A stretch of DNA of 64,000 nucleotides from Pedobacter hiemivivus (GTDB lineage Bacteria; Bacteroidota; Bacteroidia; Sphingobacteriales; Sphingobacteriaceae). Shown piece by piece: positions 35,559 through 44,273 of this stretch. The notes beneath the pieces are model-generated. The model searched no databases. It had not been told where the DNA came from and saw only the letters and a list, made by a program, of their open reading frames with translations. The stretch is from the NCBI RefSeq assembly GCF_004331685.1, contig NZ_SJSM01000005.1, positions 186,001-250,000 on the forward strand, read 5' to 3'. The position numbers and the translations under genes were made by a program. Numbering within the stretch: position 1 is the stretch's first letter; the number at the start of each line of letters is the position of its first letter.

Positions 35559-37945
35559 AAAGGCATTCCGATACCGAAATTGTATTGTATAAAGCGATAG
35601 GAGTCTGGAGAGTTGGCTGCATCATAGGCAGCTCTAAAGGCTTTTCCACCCGTTAGAAACTTACCGATCACCCACTGATCAGAACCTGTAAATTGTGGAT
35701 CTTTAAGTTTTAATCCCACATCAAACCTAAATACGAAATACTGCACGTCGTATCTAAAGCCAGTACCTGTACCTATGGCAATCTGTTTGCCCAATGATTT
35801 AAGATCAAACCTGGTTGCTGGCGATCCACTCGATACATTCCAAATATTCCCCGCGTCCAGGAAGATGGCTCCTTTAAGTTTAGCACCAAAAAATTTGTTT
35901 AACAGTTTATATCTGTACTCCAAATTTGCCTCAATATGCAGGTCACCAATCTGGTCAAAGCCATAGAGTATCTTACGTTGGTTCGGATCTGTAATCGCGA
36001 TCCCTCTGTTGTAATTGCCTGGTCCCAAAGTTCTGGCTTGCCAAGCTCTTACCCCACTTGATCCACCTGCGTAAAACAATTTCTCGAACGGAATACCTGT
36101 TACCTTGGAATTACCATAAGCGTAGCCTATTCCGGCATTTATTCTAGCTACAAACTGTTTATCGCCACCAAGCCCTTTATACCAACGAAGATCAATCTCA
36201 GGTCGTACATACTGATTAAATGGAACACCAAATATAGTCGAAGAACCCAGCGAATCCACCTTAGTATGGAACAATTTTGATACCCCCTGTAACATGTTAC
36301 CTGCCAAATCCAGATCCCCTCGGAAGTAAATAAAACTCCCGTTGGTCAATAACTTTTCGGCATTTAGAGTATAAGCATATTTGATACCTAATGTTACGTT
36401 CTTTCGTTCCAGCAATAGCAGGTTGACCAAATTATCTCTGATGATTGGGAAATTCACATTTGTGGAATCAAACTGATCAAAAAGCAAGCCCCCAAAACGG
36501 TACTCGAAATTCAAAGGGGTTACAGTATGGAATTTAGACCTGGTCTCACGAAACTCATAAGCAACTGAGGTAAGGATCACCTTACGCTGAAAGAAGTCCT
36601 TCTGCAAAGCGTAAACATAGCTAGCAGAGAAAATGGTATGCGGCATGCCTCCTCTATTTGGTTTTGATCGCATAAAAGGAATCATCAATCGAGGAACGGA
36701 TAAATTTGTACTCACCGAAAAGTCACGCTGATAAATCTCACTAAAAACATTCCCCTGCCCCAACCAGGCTTGCAAACCGCCCTTTATCTGAAATTCGAAT
36801 TTCTCTGCCCCTCTAAAAAGGTTATTATTGGTATAAGTATTACTCAAGGTAAAACCAACTGTACCACCATTAAAGGGCACTTCCCCCTCAATTCTATTGC
36901 TCATCAGCTTTTGTGGAATCAAATGGATTACCGGATCTACCGTACCAGCGCTATCGTTAGGTCTATTGTATTCAATTTTAACATTCTTAAAAACATTCAA
37001 TTCATACAAACGATCGTAGGTTAAGTTTTCGTTCCCAATATCGTATTGCTGACCTGGTTGCAAAAAGTTATACCTGGTAATGGGGTTCCTTCGAAATTTC
37101 CCCGACAGATCGGTAAACCTTACGCCCTTATAAATTCTAGGGTTCATTTTTATAGAATCAGGGAAACCATCAGAATTTGGTGCTATAATGATATTCATCT
37201 CACCCAAATTGTATTGTAAATGTTTTGGCTTATCCACAGGATTGTCTATAATCATGGTGATATTCGCTTTACTGGCACTTAAATTCGAATCCACAGTGAA
37301 TTTGATATAAGGACGAGAAAAATCGAAATACCCCTTTTGTTTCATCATCAGGTAAACCTGATCCCGCTCGTAAGCCAAAGAGTCATCATCATAACGTCTT
37401 CCTTCTCTTAAATGGCTATACGCCGCCTTTTGCGATAAATACAATTCTTTAATTTTCGGATCTGGAATTTCATAGATGATCTTATTCACAGAAAATGCAG
37501 CGCCGGTATCTGCTTTAAAAAAAACTTCGGCCCGTTTATTTTTAACCTTTATATCGGATTTAACTTTTGCATTAAAATACCCTTTACTCATTAAGTATTT
37601 TTCGATCTGATTACGCGAAATTTCAACCAGTGTACTGTCCAGGATTGGAGGTGGCGTACCCAAAGGTTTAACATTATTTGTTTTATAGCGTCCGTCTTTG
37701 GTATTAAACATATTATAAATCAAAACATTGACACCGAGCTTAGACGTGGGTCTGATATCCTTTTGTATATAATTAAATGCTTCTTCGTGTAATGACTTTG
37801 GGACACTGTCTATCTCTACCCTTTTTACGATAGATTGGTAGTCTTCGATGTACTTTGTTGATGAACATGCTGTAACAAAAACAATAATAAATAGTAATAT
37901 TGCACGAAACAGAACATTTTTTTTATAATCGTGGTATGCTTTCAA
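35555..37945 (-). CDS. tamL: TamL-type BamA/TamA family outer-membrane lipoprotein
   Basis: The 796-aa protein has a lipoprotein signal ending in FVTACSS, POTRA-like modules (about residues 40-400, for example GYFNAKVKSDIKVKNKRAEVFFKAD and ERDQVYLMMKQKGYFDFSRPYIKF), and an Omp85 barrel with the conserved GGSSGVRAWQARTLGPGNY lid-loop segment and a terminal strand RFIQYNFGIGMPF. Lipidated TamA-like proteins of Bacteroidota are called TamL; they work with TamB in envelope assembly. No tamB is adjacent. The only usable start is TTG at 37943-37945, since an in-frame stop lies six codons upstream and there is no ATG before the lipobox. The start overlaps that of the divergent methyltransferase gene. 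Confidence 0.88.
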   Translation of the reverse strand: MKAYHDYKKNVLFRAILLFIIVFVTACSSTKYIEDYQSIVKRVEIDSVPKSLHEEAFNYIQKDIRPTSKLGVNVLIYNMFNTKDGRYKTNNVKPLGTPPPILDSTLVEISRNQIEKYLMSKGYFNAKVKSDIKVKNKRAEVFFKADTGAAFSVNKIIYEIPDPKIKELYLSQKAAYSHLREGRRYDDDSLAYERDQVYLMMKQKGYFDFSRPYIKFTVDSNLSASKANITMIIDNPVDKPKHLQYNLGEMNIIIAPNSDGFPDSIKMNPRIYKGVRFTDLSGKFRRNPITRYNFLQPGQQYDIGNENLTYDRLYELNVFKNVKIEYNRPNDSAGTVDPVIHLIPQKLMSNRIEGEVPFNGGTVGFTLSNTYTNNNLFRGAEKFEFQIKGGLQAWLGQGNVFSEIYQRDFSVSTNLSVPRLMIPFMRSKPNRGGMPHTIFSASYVYALQKDFFQRKVILTSVAYEFRETRSKFHTVTPLNFEYRFGGLLFDQFDSTNVNFPIIRDNLVNLLLLERKNVTLGIKYAYTLNAEKLLTNGSFIYFRGDLDLAGNMLQGVSKLFHTKVDSLGSSTIFGVPFNQYVRPEIDLRWYKGLGGDKQFVARINAGIGYAYGNSKVTGIPFEKLFYAGGSSGVRAWQARTLGPGNYNRGIAITDPNQRKILYGFDQIGDLHIEANLEYRYKLLNKFFGAKLKGAIFLDAGNIWNVSSGSPATRFDLKSLGKQIAIGTGTGFRYDVQYFVFRFDVGLKLKDPQFTGSDQWVIGKFLTGGKAFRAAYDAANSPDSYRFIQYNFGIGMPF

Positions 37946-38685
37946 AATCTCAGATAAGTTTTATAAAATCGTTACATCAAAAAAAGTACCGCAAAGAAAA
38001 CGGAATATTCATCATTGAAGGTATAAAATCTATTGAAGAATTTATCCAATCCAATTACCAGATACACAGTATTTATTACTTGGCACAATACCATTCTTTA
38101 CTACCTACTTTAGCAGCAAATATAAAGTTATTTGAAGTAAACAACGCCGAACTGGATAAGATTAGTACTTTACAAACTCCACAGGGAATACTGGCATTGG
38201 TAAACATTCCGAAGCCACCAGTATTAAATGTAGCCGACTTAAGAAACTGCTTTACGTTGGTATTGGATGGTGTACAGGATCCCGGTAATATGGGCACCAT
38301 TATCCGCACTGCGGATTGGTTTGGTTTTAAGCAAATCATCTGCTCAAATAATTGCGTGGAGGTTTATAATCCTAAAACGGTACAAGCGACAATGGGTTCA
38401 CTAAGTAGGGTAAATATTTACTATGAAGAGCTCCCTTTGCTCCTAAAAAACATTAAAATACCGATTTTTGGGGCAGTTTTAGATGGAAAAAGCATGTATA
38501 AAACCGATTGGGGCAAGGAAGGATTGGTGATTTTGGGCAACGAGGGTCAAGGAATCACACCGGAGGTGATAAAATTAATTACAAATCCAGTAACTATTCC
38601 GCGCACTGGAGGCGCTGAGTCTTTGAACGTTGCGATATCTGCTGCGATTTTGTGTGCAGATATTAGTAGAAATTTTCAAAAATAA
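37936..38685 (+). CDS. TrmH/SpoU-family RNA 2'-O-methyltransferase
   Basis: The 249-aa protein has an N-terminal substrate-binding domain (LHQKKYRKENGIFIIEGIKSIEEF) and a SPOUT trefoil-knot methyltransferase domain: motif 1 LVLDGVQDPGNMGTIIRTADWFG, motif 2 LVILGNEGQGI, motif 3 IPRTGGAESLNVAISAAIL. It uses SAM to methylate ribose in rRNA or tRNA; which RNA cannot be told from the sequence. I chose ATG 37936 over TTG 37900. The first 10 bases overlap the 5' end of the divergent tamL-like gene. Confidence 0.92.
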   Translation: MLSKSQISFIKSLHQKKYRKENGIFIIEGIKSIEEFIQSNYQIHSIYYLAQYHSLLPTLAANIKLFEVNNAELDKISTLQTPQGILALVNIPKPPVLNVADLRNCFTLVLDGVQDPGNMGTIIRTADWFGFKQIICSNNCVEVYNPKTVQATMGSLSRVNIYYEELPLLLKNIKIPIFGAVLDGKSMYKTDWGKEGLVILGNEGQGITPEVIKLITNPVTIPRTGGAESLNVAISAAILCADISRNFQK

Positions 38686-38686
38686 A

Positions 38687-38716
38687 TTGCATCCTAATAT
38701 TTAATTACTATTTTTG
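38687..38716 (+). promoter_or_regulatory. Bacteroidetes sigma-A promoter of tRNA-Cys
   Basis: TTG at 38687-38689 and TATTTTTG at 38709-38716 are separated by exactly 19 nt, which fits the Bacteroidetes consensus TTG-N19-TAnnTTTG. The -7 box ends 18 nt before the tRNA 5' end. This is the cleanest promoter I can see in the window. Confidence 0.85.
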
Positions 38717-38734
38717 CATCCTGAAATTTAATAA

Positions 38735-38808
38735 GGTCGAGTGGCCGAGTGGCTAGGCAGAGGTCTGCAAAACCTCCTACAGCGGTTCGAATCCGCTCTC
38801 GACCTCCA
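38735..38808 (+). tRNA. tRNA-Cys, anticodon GCA
   Basis: Full cloverleaf: acceptor GGTCGAG with CTCGACC, anticodon stem GAGGT/ACCTC with loop CTGCAAA giving anticodon GCA, and T loop TTCGAAT. Discriminator T is followed by an encoded CCA at 38806-38808. The gene is followed 28 nt later by the 58-aa protein gene and probably shares its transcript. Confidence 0.95.
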
Positions 38809-38836
38809 GTTTTATTAATAAATAAAAAAGATTGAC

Positions 38837-39013
38837 ATGGCAGTTACCAGATTAAAAAGAAAAGACAGAAGAAATAAAACTTTCGCAAAATTAGATGTGA
38901 AATTCTTAAAATTAGCTACTAACATTGAGTTAGGTAGCAGATCAAAACAATCTAGTAAAGATCAGTTGGCTAAAAACAACGCTGTATTAGCTCAACTTAC
39001 TGCAAAAGCATAA
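38837..39013 (+). CDS. Small basic protein of 58 residues, unknown function
   Basis: ATG 38837 opens a 58-aa reading frame (MAVTRLKRKDRRNKTFAKLD..., ending LAQLTAKA, TAA 39011-39013). It is soluble and Lys/Arg-rich at its start, Ala/Leu/Gln-rich at its end, with no signal or membrane helix. A strong promoter and tRNA-Cys stand just upstream and a strong terminator just downstream, so it is very likely expressed. The basic head suggests RNA or DNA contact, which is inference. I do not recognise a named family. Confidence 0.8.
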   Translation: MAVTRLKRKDRRNKTFAKLDVKFLKLATNIELGSRSKQSSKDQLAKNNAVLAQLTAKA

Positions 39014-39024
39014 GTTTCTTTAAA

Positions 39025-39069
39025 GCATAAAAAAAACACCTCTACCATGTGGAGGTGTTTTTTTTATGC
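39025..39069. terminator. Strong bidirectional terminator
   Basis: A perfect 18-bp inverted repeat (39025-39042 with 39052-39069) closes a 9-nt loop. A 6-bp GC-rich core is flanked by A8 and T8, so the hairpin has a U tract on both strands. It ends the tRNA-Cys/58-aa protein transcript, 12 nt after the stop codon. Confidence 0.92.
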
Positions 39070-39172
39070 ACTTTTTTTAGCGGCCTACTAAATCGGTCGT
39101 CGCGCTGTAATCCACAATCCTATTGTATGCTCCTCGTTATTTTGTAATGGAGGATTATTTTTTTTATGCGGT

Positions 39173-39255
39173 CGTCATCCTGAATTCATTTCAGGACCCC
39201 TCAAGAGAAAGGAAGCCCTGCAAGTGCGAGGTCCTGAAATGAATTCAGGATGACG
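39173..39255. repeat. Long perfect inverted repeat, REP-like intergenic palindrome
   Basis: Two 26-bp arms (39173-39198 and 39230-39255) are perfect reverse complements around a 31-nt loop, each with the outer core CGTCATCCTGA. Shorter outer matches of TCGGTCGTC (39093-39101 and, inverted, near 39266-39274) suggest a larger nested palindrome. There is no T tract, so it is not a simple terminator. It lies between the 58-aa gene's terminator and the 3' end of pyrD. The core recurs in the palindrome at 45963-46003. Confidence 0.8.
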
Positions 39256-39300
39256 AATTACCAATGACGACCGACTAAAAGACCGTTTTAGTAGAGTTGG

Positions 39301-40335
39301 TTATTTCTTCACCAACTCCTTACAAATCCTTTTAACAATACCTGGGCCTTCATAAATGAAGCCAGTATACAACTGAACTAAAGATGCACCTGCATCTAGC
39401 TTATCCTGCGCATCTTTCGGAGAATGAATCCCCCCTACTCCTATAATAGGAAATGCTTTATTCGATTTATCTGATAGATACTTAATCACCTCGGTAGAAC
39501 GCACAGTTAAAGGCTTACCACTTAAACCACCTGCCTCAGTACTGATCTTTTCAGGCGTTTTTAACCCGGTCTTATCAATCGTGGTATTGGTCGCAATAAC
39601 ACCAGCAATTCCGGTCTGTATTACAATCTCCACAATATCATCCAATTGCTCATTGGTTAAATCTGGAGCAATCTTTAACAGTATAGGTCGTGAGATATCA
39701 TTTTTCTTATTCCGTTGCTGCAAGGTGTTTAAAAGATGCATTAACGGTTCCTTTTCCTGCAACTCCCTTAATCCAGGTGTATTTGGCGAGCTCACATTGA
39801 CTACAAAATAATCAACCACATCAAACAGGCGATCGAAACATTTAATGTAATCATTTACGGCATCCTCATTCGGTGTATTTTTATTTTTACCGATGTTACC
39901 ACCTACCACAATATCGCTATGCTTACTTCTCAACAGCCTTAACCTTTCCGCAAGCGTATCTACACCTTTATTGTTGAAGCCCATCCTATTGATCAAGGCA
40001 CTATCCTCTTCCAAACGGAACATTCTTGGCTTATCATTACCAGGCTGTGGCAAAGGAGTTACTGTACCCACTTCTATAAAACCAAAGCCCAGGTTACTTA
40101 GAGCCTCTATGTATTCACCATTTTTATCAAAGCCAGCTGCTAATCCTACAGGGTTCTTAAATTTAATTCCAAAAACCTCACGTTCTAAACCTTTAATGTT
40201 GACATCAAAGCTGCTGCGCAAAATGGTTTTTCCCAGTGGGAAATGATCGTGAAACCATTTCAACCTTCTAACAACAAAATAATGAACTTTCTCGGGGTCG
40301 AACTGGAAAAATATTGGCTTAATTAACTGATACAT
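39301..40335 (-). CDS. pyrD: Dihydroorotate dehydrogenase (quinone), class 2
   Basis: The 344-aa enzyme oxidises dihydroorotate to orotate in pyrimidine synthesis, passing electrons to quinone at the inner membrane. It has the class 2 N-terminal helices ([22 protein letters not shown]) and the FMN barrel with [37 protein letters not shown] and [10 protein letters not shown]. The catalytic-serine loop is [14 protein letters not shown], and the phosphate-binding end is [13 protein letters not shown]...[16 protein letters not shown] chose ATG 40333-40335 over a GTG eleven codons upstream. It stands alone, with no other pyr genes near. Confidence 0.95.
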   Translation of the reverse strand: MYQLIKPIFFQFDPEKVHYFVVRRLKWFHDHFPLGKTILRSSFDVNIKGLEREVFGIKFKNPVGLAAGFDKNGEYIEALSNLGFGFIEVGTVTPLPQPGNDKPRMFRLEEDSALINRMGFNNKGVDTLAERLRLLRSKHSDIVVGGNIGKNKNTPNEDAVNDYIKCFDRLFDVVDYFVVNVSSPNTPGLRELQEKEPLMHLLNTLQQRNKKNDISRPILLKIAPDLTNEQLDDIVEIVIQTGIAGVIATNTTIDKTGLKTPEKISTEAGGLSGKPLTVRSTEVIKYLSDKSNKAFPIIGVGGIHSPKDAQDKLDAGASLVQLYTGFIYEGPGIVKRICKELVKK

Positions 40336-40477
40336 GGCGCGAAGATAAGCAACGTTTTGATGTATCACAAAAGTAGAGCTTCCGTGTTTTTGTATAATAT
40401 TTCATAACTATGGCAAAAAAACAGTAAAATTCTGTCATTGCGACTGCTAAATTCCCTCAAAACTGGCCGTAAAGTTG

Positions 40478-40485
40478 TACTTTTG
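40478..40485 (+). promoter_or_regulatory. Candidate -7 box (TACTTTTG) of the ABC-F gene
   Basis: The octamer matches TAnnTTTG and ends 7 nt before ATG 40493, implying a very short or absent leader. The same octamer stands 8 nt before the thioesterase ATG (43718-43725) and 31 nt before the efflux operon ATG (63285-63292, minus strand). No TTG lies at the ideal spacing here. Confidence 0.4.
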
Positions 40486-40492
40486 CAGCCAA

Positions 40493-42406
40493 ATGATTTC
40501 TATAAACGACTTAACATTCCTGCTGGGCTCTAGGGCATTATACGATGAAGCAGACTGGCACATTAAACCAGGAGAGAGAATTGGACTTATTGGTGCCAAT
40601 GGAACGGGAAAATCTACCTTACTAAAAATAATTGTTGGCGAATACGCACCTTCTTCGGGTTCAATTTCTATGTCGAAAGACTTGAAAATCGGTTACCTGA
40701 ATCAGGATTTACTTTCTTACGATTCACACCATAGTATTTTACATGTGGCCATGGAGGCTTTTGAGCGCCAAAACCAATTACATGATGAGATTGAAGAACT
40801 ATTAAAAAAAATTGAAACAGATTATTCTGAAGAAGTTTTAAATAAACTGAGCGATAAGCAACAGGAGTTTGAGGCTTTAGATGGATATAGTATCGAATAT
40901 AGAGCAAATGAGATTTTGGCAGGTTTGGGTTTTAGCACCGCAGACCAACACCGACCGCTAAACACCTTTTCCGGAGGTTGGCGGATGCGCGTAATGCTTG
41001 CAAAGATCCTTTTACAAACCCCAGATATCCTATTGCTGGATGAGCCTACCAACCACATGGATTTACCTTCCATCAAATGGTTGGAGACTTACCTGCTTAG
41101 TTTTGAGGGTGCCATTGTAATCGTTTCTCACGATAGGTACTTTTTAGATAAAGTGGTGAATAAAATTGTAGAATCCCGCAAAGGAAAATTAACGCCATAT
41201 GCTGGTAACTATACCTTCTATTTGGAGGAAAAAGCTTTACGAGGTGAAATCCAAAAAGGAGAGTTTAAAAACCAACAGGCCAAGATTAAGCAGGAAGAAA
41301 AGTTAATTGAGCGTTTCAGAGCCAAAGCATCAAAAGCTAAAATGGCACAATCAAGGATAAAGGCCTTGGATAAACTGGAACGCGTAGAAGATGTAGACGA
41401 TGATAACCCAACGGTGAACTTTCAATTTAAGTTCTCTAAGCCTTCAGGTCGTCATGTGATCCGCATCGATGAAGCGAACAAAAGCTATCCTAACATTGAA
41501 ATTCTGAGAAATGCTGATGGTCTTATCGAAAAAGGCGATAAAATTGCTTTGATTGGTGCCAACGGTAAAGGTAAATCTACCTTGCTAAGGATTATTGCCG
41601 GTGCTGAAGGATTTGATGGAAAATGTGAAACAGGTCACAATGTAACGACCACCTTCTTTGCGCAGCATCAATTGGAGTCACTTCACTTGGAAAACACCAT
41701 TTTAGAAGAGCTACAGGCTTTTGCACCTAAGCATACTGACACAGAGCTTCGTGGTATTTTAGGTTGTTTCCTTTTTACAGGTGATGACGTTTTCAAAAAG
41801 ATCAAAGTGCTTTCTGGAGGTGAAAAATCAAGGGTTGCCTTGGCTAAGTCATTAACTACAGACTCTAACTTCCTGATTCTGGATGAGCCTACCAACCACT
41901 TGGACATACAATCTGTAAATATCTTGATTCAGGCTTTAACACAATATGAAGGTACTTTTATAGCGGTATCTCACGATAGGTATTTCCTGGATAACGTAGC
42001 CAATAAAATCTGGTTTATCGAAGATAAAGACATTAAGGAATATCCTGGTACTTACGCGGAGTATGAAGAATGGAATGCAAAAAGAGTGCAACCAATTCCA
42101 ACGAGTATCCCAGTAAAACAGGAGAAAGAGGTAAAGCCTAAGGTTGAAGAAAAAGCAGCTCTAAATGCTCAGCAGCAGCTTAAAAAGTTAAATGATCAAT
42201 TGCAAAAATCAGAGCAGGAAATTGCTGCTTTTGAACATAGCGTAAAAACCATTGAAGCAAAAATTGCGGATGAGGATGTTTACTCAAATTCTGGTAAATT
42301 AGCTGAAGCGAACGCAGCATATGCTACAGCTAAATTGTTGTTGGATACTGCTCAGAAAAACTGGGAAGATCTAGCTTCACAAATCATGGAATTAGAAAGC
42401 AAATAA
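40493..42406 (+). CDS. ABC-F family ATPase
   Basis: The 637-aa cytoplasmic protein carries two ABC ATPase domains with no membrane segment. Domain 1 has Walker A GANGTGKST, signature FSGGWRMR, and Walker B with LLLDEPTNHMD. A charged linker helix (about residues 235-300) follows. Domain 2 has GANGKGKST, LSGGEKSR and LILDEPTNHLD. A C-terminal coiled coil (about 565-635) is typical of the Uup-like subgroup. ABC-F proteins act on ribosomes, as translation factors or in antibiotic protection; the housekeeping setting favours the former. ATG 40493 is preferred to TTG 40475. It abuts the next gene. Confidence 0.93.
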   Translation: MISINDLTFLLGSRALYDEADWHIKPGERIGLIGANGTGKSTLLKIIVGEYAPSSGSISMSKDLKIGYLNQDLLSYDSHHSILHVAMEAFERQNQLHDEIEELLKKIETDYSEEVLNKLSDKQQEFEALDGYSIEYRANEILAGLGFSTADQHRPLNTFSGGWRMRVMLAKILLQTPDILLLDEPTNHMDLPSIKWLETYLLSFEGAIVIVSHDRYFLDKVVNKIVESRKGKLTPYAGNYTFYLEEKALRGEIQKGEFKNQQAKIKQEEKLIERFRAKASKAKMAQSRIKALDKLERVEDVDDDNPTVNFQFKFSKPSGRHVIRIDEANKSYPNIEILRNADGLIEKGDKIALIGANGKGKSTLLRIIAGAEGFDGKCETGHNVTTTFFAQHQLESLHLENTILEELQAFAPKHTDTELRGILGCFLFTGDDVFKKIKVLSGGEKSRVALAKSLTTDSNFLILDEPTNHLDIQSVNILIQALTQYEGTFIAVSHDRYFLDNVANKIWFIEDKDIKEYPGTYAEYEEWNAKRVQPIPTSIPVKQEKEVKPKVEEKAALNAQQQLKKLNDQLQKSEQEIAAFEHSVKTIEAKIADEDVYSNSGKLAEANAAYATAKLLLDTAQKNWEDLASQIMELESK

Positions 42407-43675
42407 ATGATAAAACGGGTAGGATTGTTCTTTTTACTAGTATGTTGCATTCAAATTGCAAGGGCACAAAACCAGCAGTTTGTTTACGACAATAAAGTAT
42501 ATCTGCCACAGATTAAAACGGTACAGTGTTACAATACTAAAAAAGAACAATCCATCCCAATCCTAACCTTGAAATCAAATGAGCAGCTTAGCTTCTCCTT
42601 TGATGACCTGAATGGAAGCAGCAAGATCTACTGGTACACGGTAGAGCATTGCACATCGGAATGGAAATCTTCAGGGATCTCTCCTATTGATTACCTGGAT
42701 GGTATATCGGAAGACAGAATAAACGATTACAAATATTCTTTCAACACGCTTCAAAAATACACACACTACCAACTTTCATTACCTAACTATCAGATTAAGC
42801 CTAAAATTTCGGGCAATTATTTATTAAAGGTATATGAGGATGGTAACCAACAAAAGCCTGTTATCTCTCAGCGTTTTTATGTGGTAGAAAACCTGGTTGA
42901 TGTAGGTGTAGAAGTTGTGGCAAGCTCGCAGGTTCCCCTACGTTTTAGCAACCAGAAAGTTAATTTTACAATCTTCCATAAAACGCCAATACAAAATCCA
43001 TACACTAACCTGAAGGCCATAGTGATGCAAAATGGCATTCCTCAAACCGCCATTTTAAACACTAAGCCAACTTTTATCAAACCGGGTTCATTGGTCTACA
43101 ATGACCTGTTGGCGAACGATTTCCCTGCTGGAAATCAATTTAGAAAGTTCGACATCCGTAGCTTGCGCTTTAAGGCGGAGAATGTCCAGGAGATTGTTAG
43201 AGACAAGATTTTTGAGGTGATATTGTTTCAGGATGTGAATACGAATAAACCCAAATACACCAATCTTGTCGATGAGAATGGTAACTTTTTTATTCGCAAT
43301 ACAGAAGGCAGGGATAACAATACCGATGCCGATTATGCCAATATTTACTTTACGCTAAATGCAACGCCACCTAATGCCAATGGTGATACTTATGTGGTTG
43401 GTCGATTTAATAATTATGTATTGGATGAAAGCAGTAAAATGACTTTTGAGCCTGCTAAAAAACGGTTTTATGGGAAAAACTTATTAAAACAGGGCCTTTA
43501 CGATTACAAGTACATCTGGCTTGACAAGGCGACCGGAAAAATTGATCAGGCTATTTTTGAAGGCTCCTATTTTGAAACAACCAATACTTACCAGGTATTT
43601 GCTTACTACAAAAAACCAGGTGCAAGATGGGAAGAGCTGATTGGTTACAGCAACGTAAACACTTTAAGAAAATAA
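42407..43675 (+). CDS. Type IX secretion system Plug-domain protein (DUF5103)
   Basis: The 422-aa exported protein has a signal peptide ([12 protein letters not shown]). The body matches the DUF5103 family: [58 protein letters not shown], and [12 protein letters not shown]. In the T9SS the Plug protein blocks the lateral opening or periplasmic mouth of the SprA translocon; whether this paralogue is the one that acts there cannot be told. The ATG directly follows the stop of the ABC-F gene, so the two genes are coupled. Confidence 0.88.
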   Translation: MIKRVGLFFLLVCCIQIARAQNQQFVYDNKVYLPQIKTVQCYNTKKEQSIPILTLKSNEQLSFSFDDLNGSSKIYWYTVEHCTSEWKSSGISPIDYLDGISEDRINDYKYSFNTLQKYTHYQLSLPNYQIKPKISGNYLLKVYEDGNQQKPVISQRFYVVENLVDVGVEVVASSQVPLRFSNQKVNFTIFHKTPIQNPYTNLKAIVMQNGIPQTAILNTKPTFIKPGSLVYNDLLANDFPAGNQFRKFDIRSLRFKAENVQEIVRDKIFEVILFQDVNTNKPKYTNLVDENGNFFIRNTEGRDNNTDADYANIYFTLNATPPNANGDTYVVGRFNNYVLDESSKMTFEPAKKRFYGKNLLKQGLYDYKYIWLDKATGKIDQAIFEGSYFETTNTYQVFAYYKKPGARWEELIGYSNVNTLRK

Positions 43676-43717
43676 TCCTCTATTCATCCTTCCTGCGGAT
43701 GTCTATTCAATTTTAAT

Positions 43718-43725
43718 TACTTTTG
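43718..43725 (+). promoter_or_regulatory. Candidate -7 box (TACTTTTG) of the thioesterase gene
   Basis: Exact TAnnTTTG match ending 8 nt upstream of ATG 43734. A TTG at the right spacing is missing, so support is limited. Confidence 0.4.
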
Positions 43726-43733
43726 CAGAAATT

Positions 43734-44255
43734 ATGAGTACAAAAATAAAAAGCCCGAAAGACTCTTTCACCATTATGAATGAGTTGGTATTGCCAAATG
43801 ATACCAATACCCTTAACAATTTAATGGGAGGCCGATTGCTCCACTGGATGGATATTGCAGCGGCTATTTCTGCTCAGAAACACTGTAATCGCATTGTAGT
43901 TACTGCATCGGTTGATAATGTTTCCTTTAAACAGCCTATTAAACTGGGTGATGTAATTACAATTGAAGCTAAAGTAACTCGTGCTTTTAATACATCGGTT
44001 GAAGTGAGACTTGATGTATGGGCAGAGAACATCCCATCGGGTACCAGAGCTAAATCTAATGAAGCCTATTATACTTTTGTAGCGGTAGACCAGAGTGGTA
44101 GAACTATCCCTGTTCCGGAACTTTTGCCAGAAACGGAGGAAGAAATTGAATTGTTTGCCGGTGCATTAAGAAGGAGACAACTGCGTTTAATACTAGGTGG
44201 AAAAATGAAGCCTAATGATGCTATAGAGCTAAAAGCCCTGTTTTTTCCAGAATAA
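43734..44255 (+). CDS. Acyl-CoA thioesterase, hotdog fold (YciA/BACH type)
   Basis: The 173-aa protein hydrolyses acyl-CoA to free acid and CoA. It shows the hotdog-domain sequence of the family: LVLPNDTNTLNNLMGGRLLHWMDIAAAISAQKHC (with the active-site region GG.LLHWMD), VTASVDNVSFKQPIKLGDVITIEAKV and SNEAYYTFVAVDQSGR. A short C-terminal helical extension is present. Single-domain length is usual for bacterial members. It is followed 18 nt later by the antiporter gene. Confidence 0.9.
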   Translation: MSTKIKSPKDSFTIMNELVLPNDTNTLNNLMGGRLLHWMDIAAAISAQKHCNRIVVTASVDNVSFKQPIKLGDVITIEAKVTRAFNTSVEVRLDVWAENIPSGTRAKSNEAYYTFVAVDQSGRTIPVPELLPETEEEIELFAGALRRRQLRLILGGKMKPNDAIELKALFFPE

Positions 44256-44273
44256 TTGCTACTTTAGGAGCAC

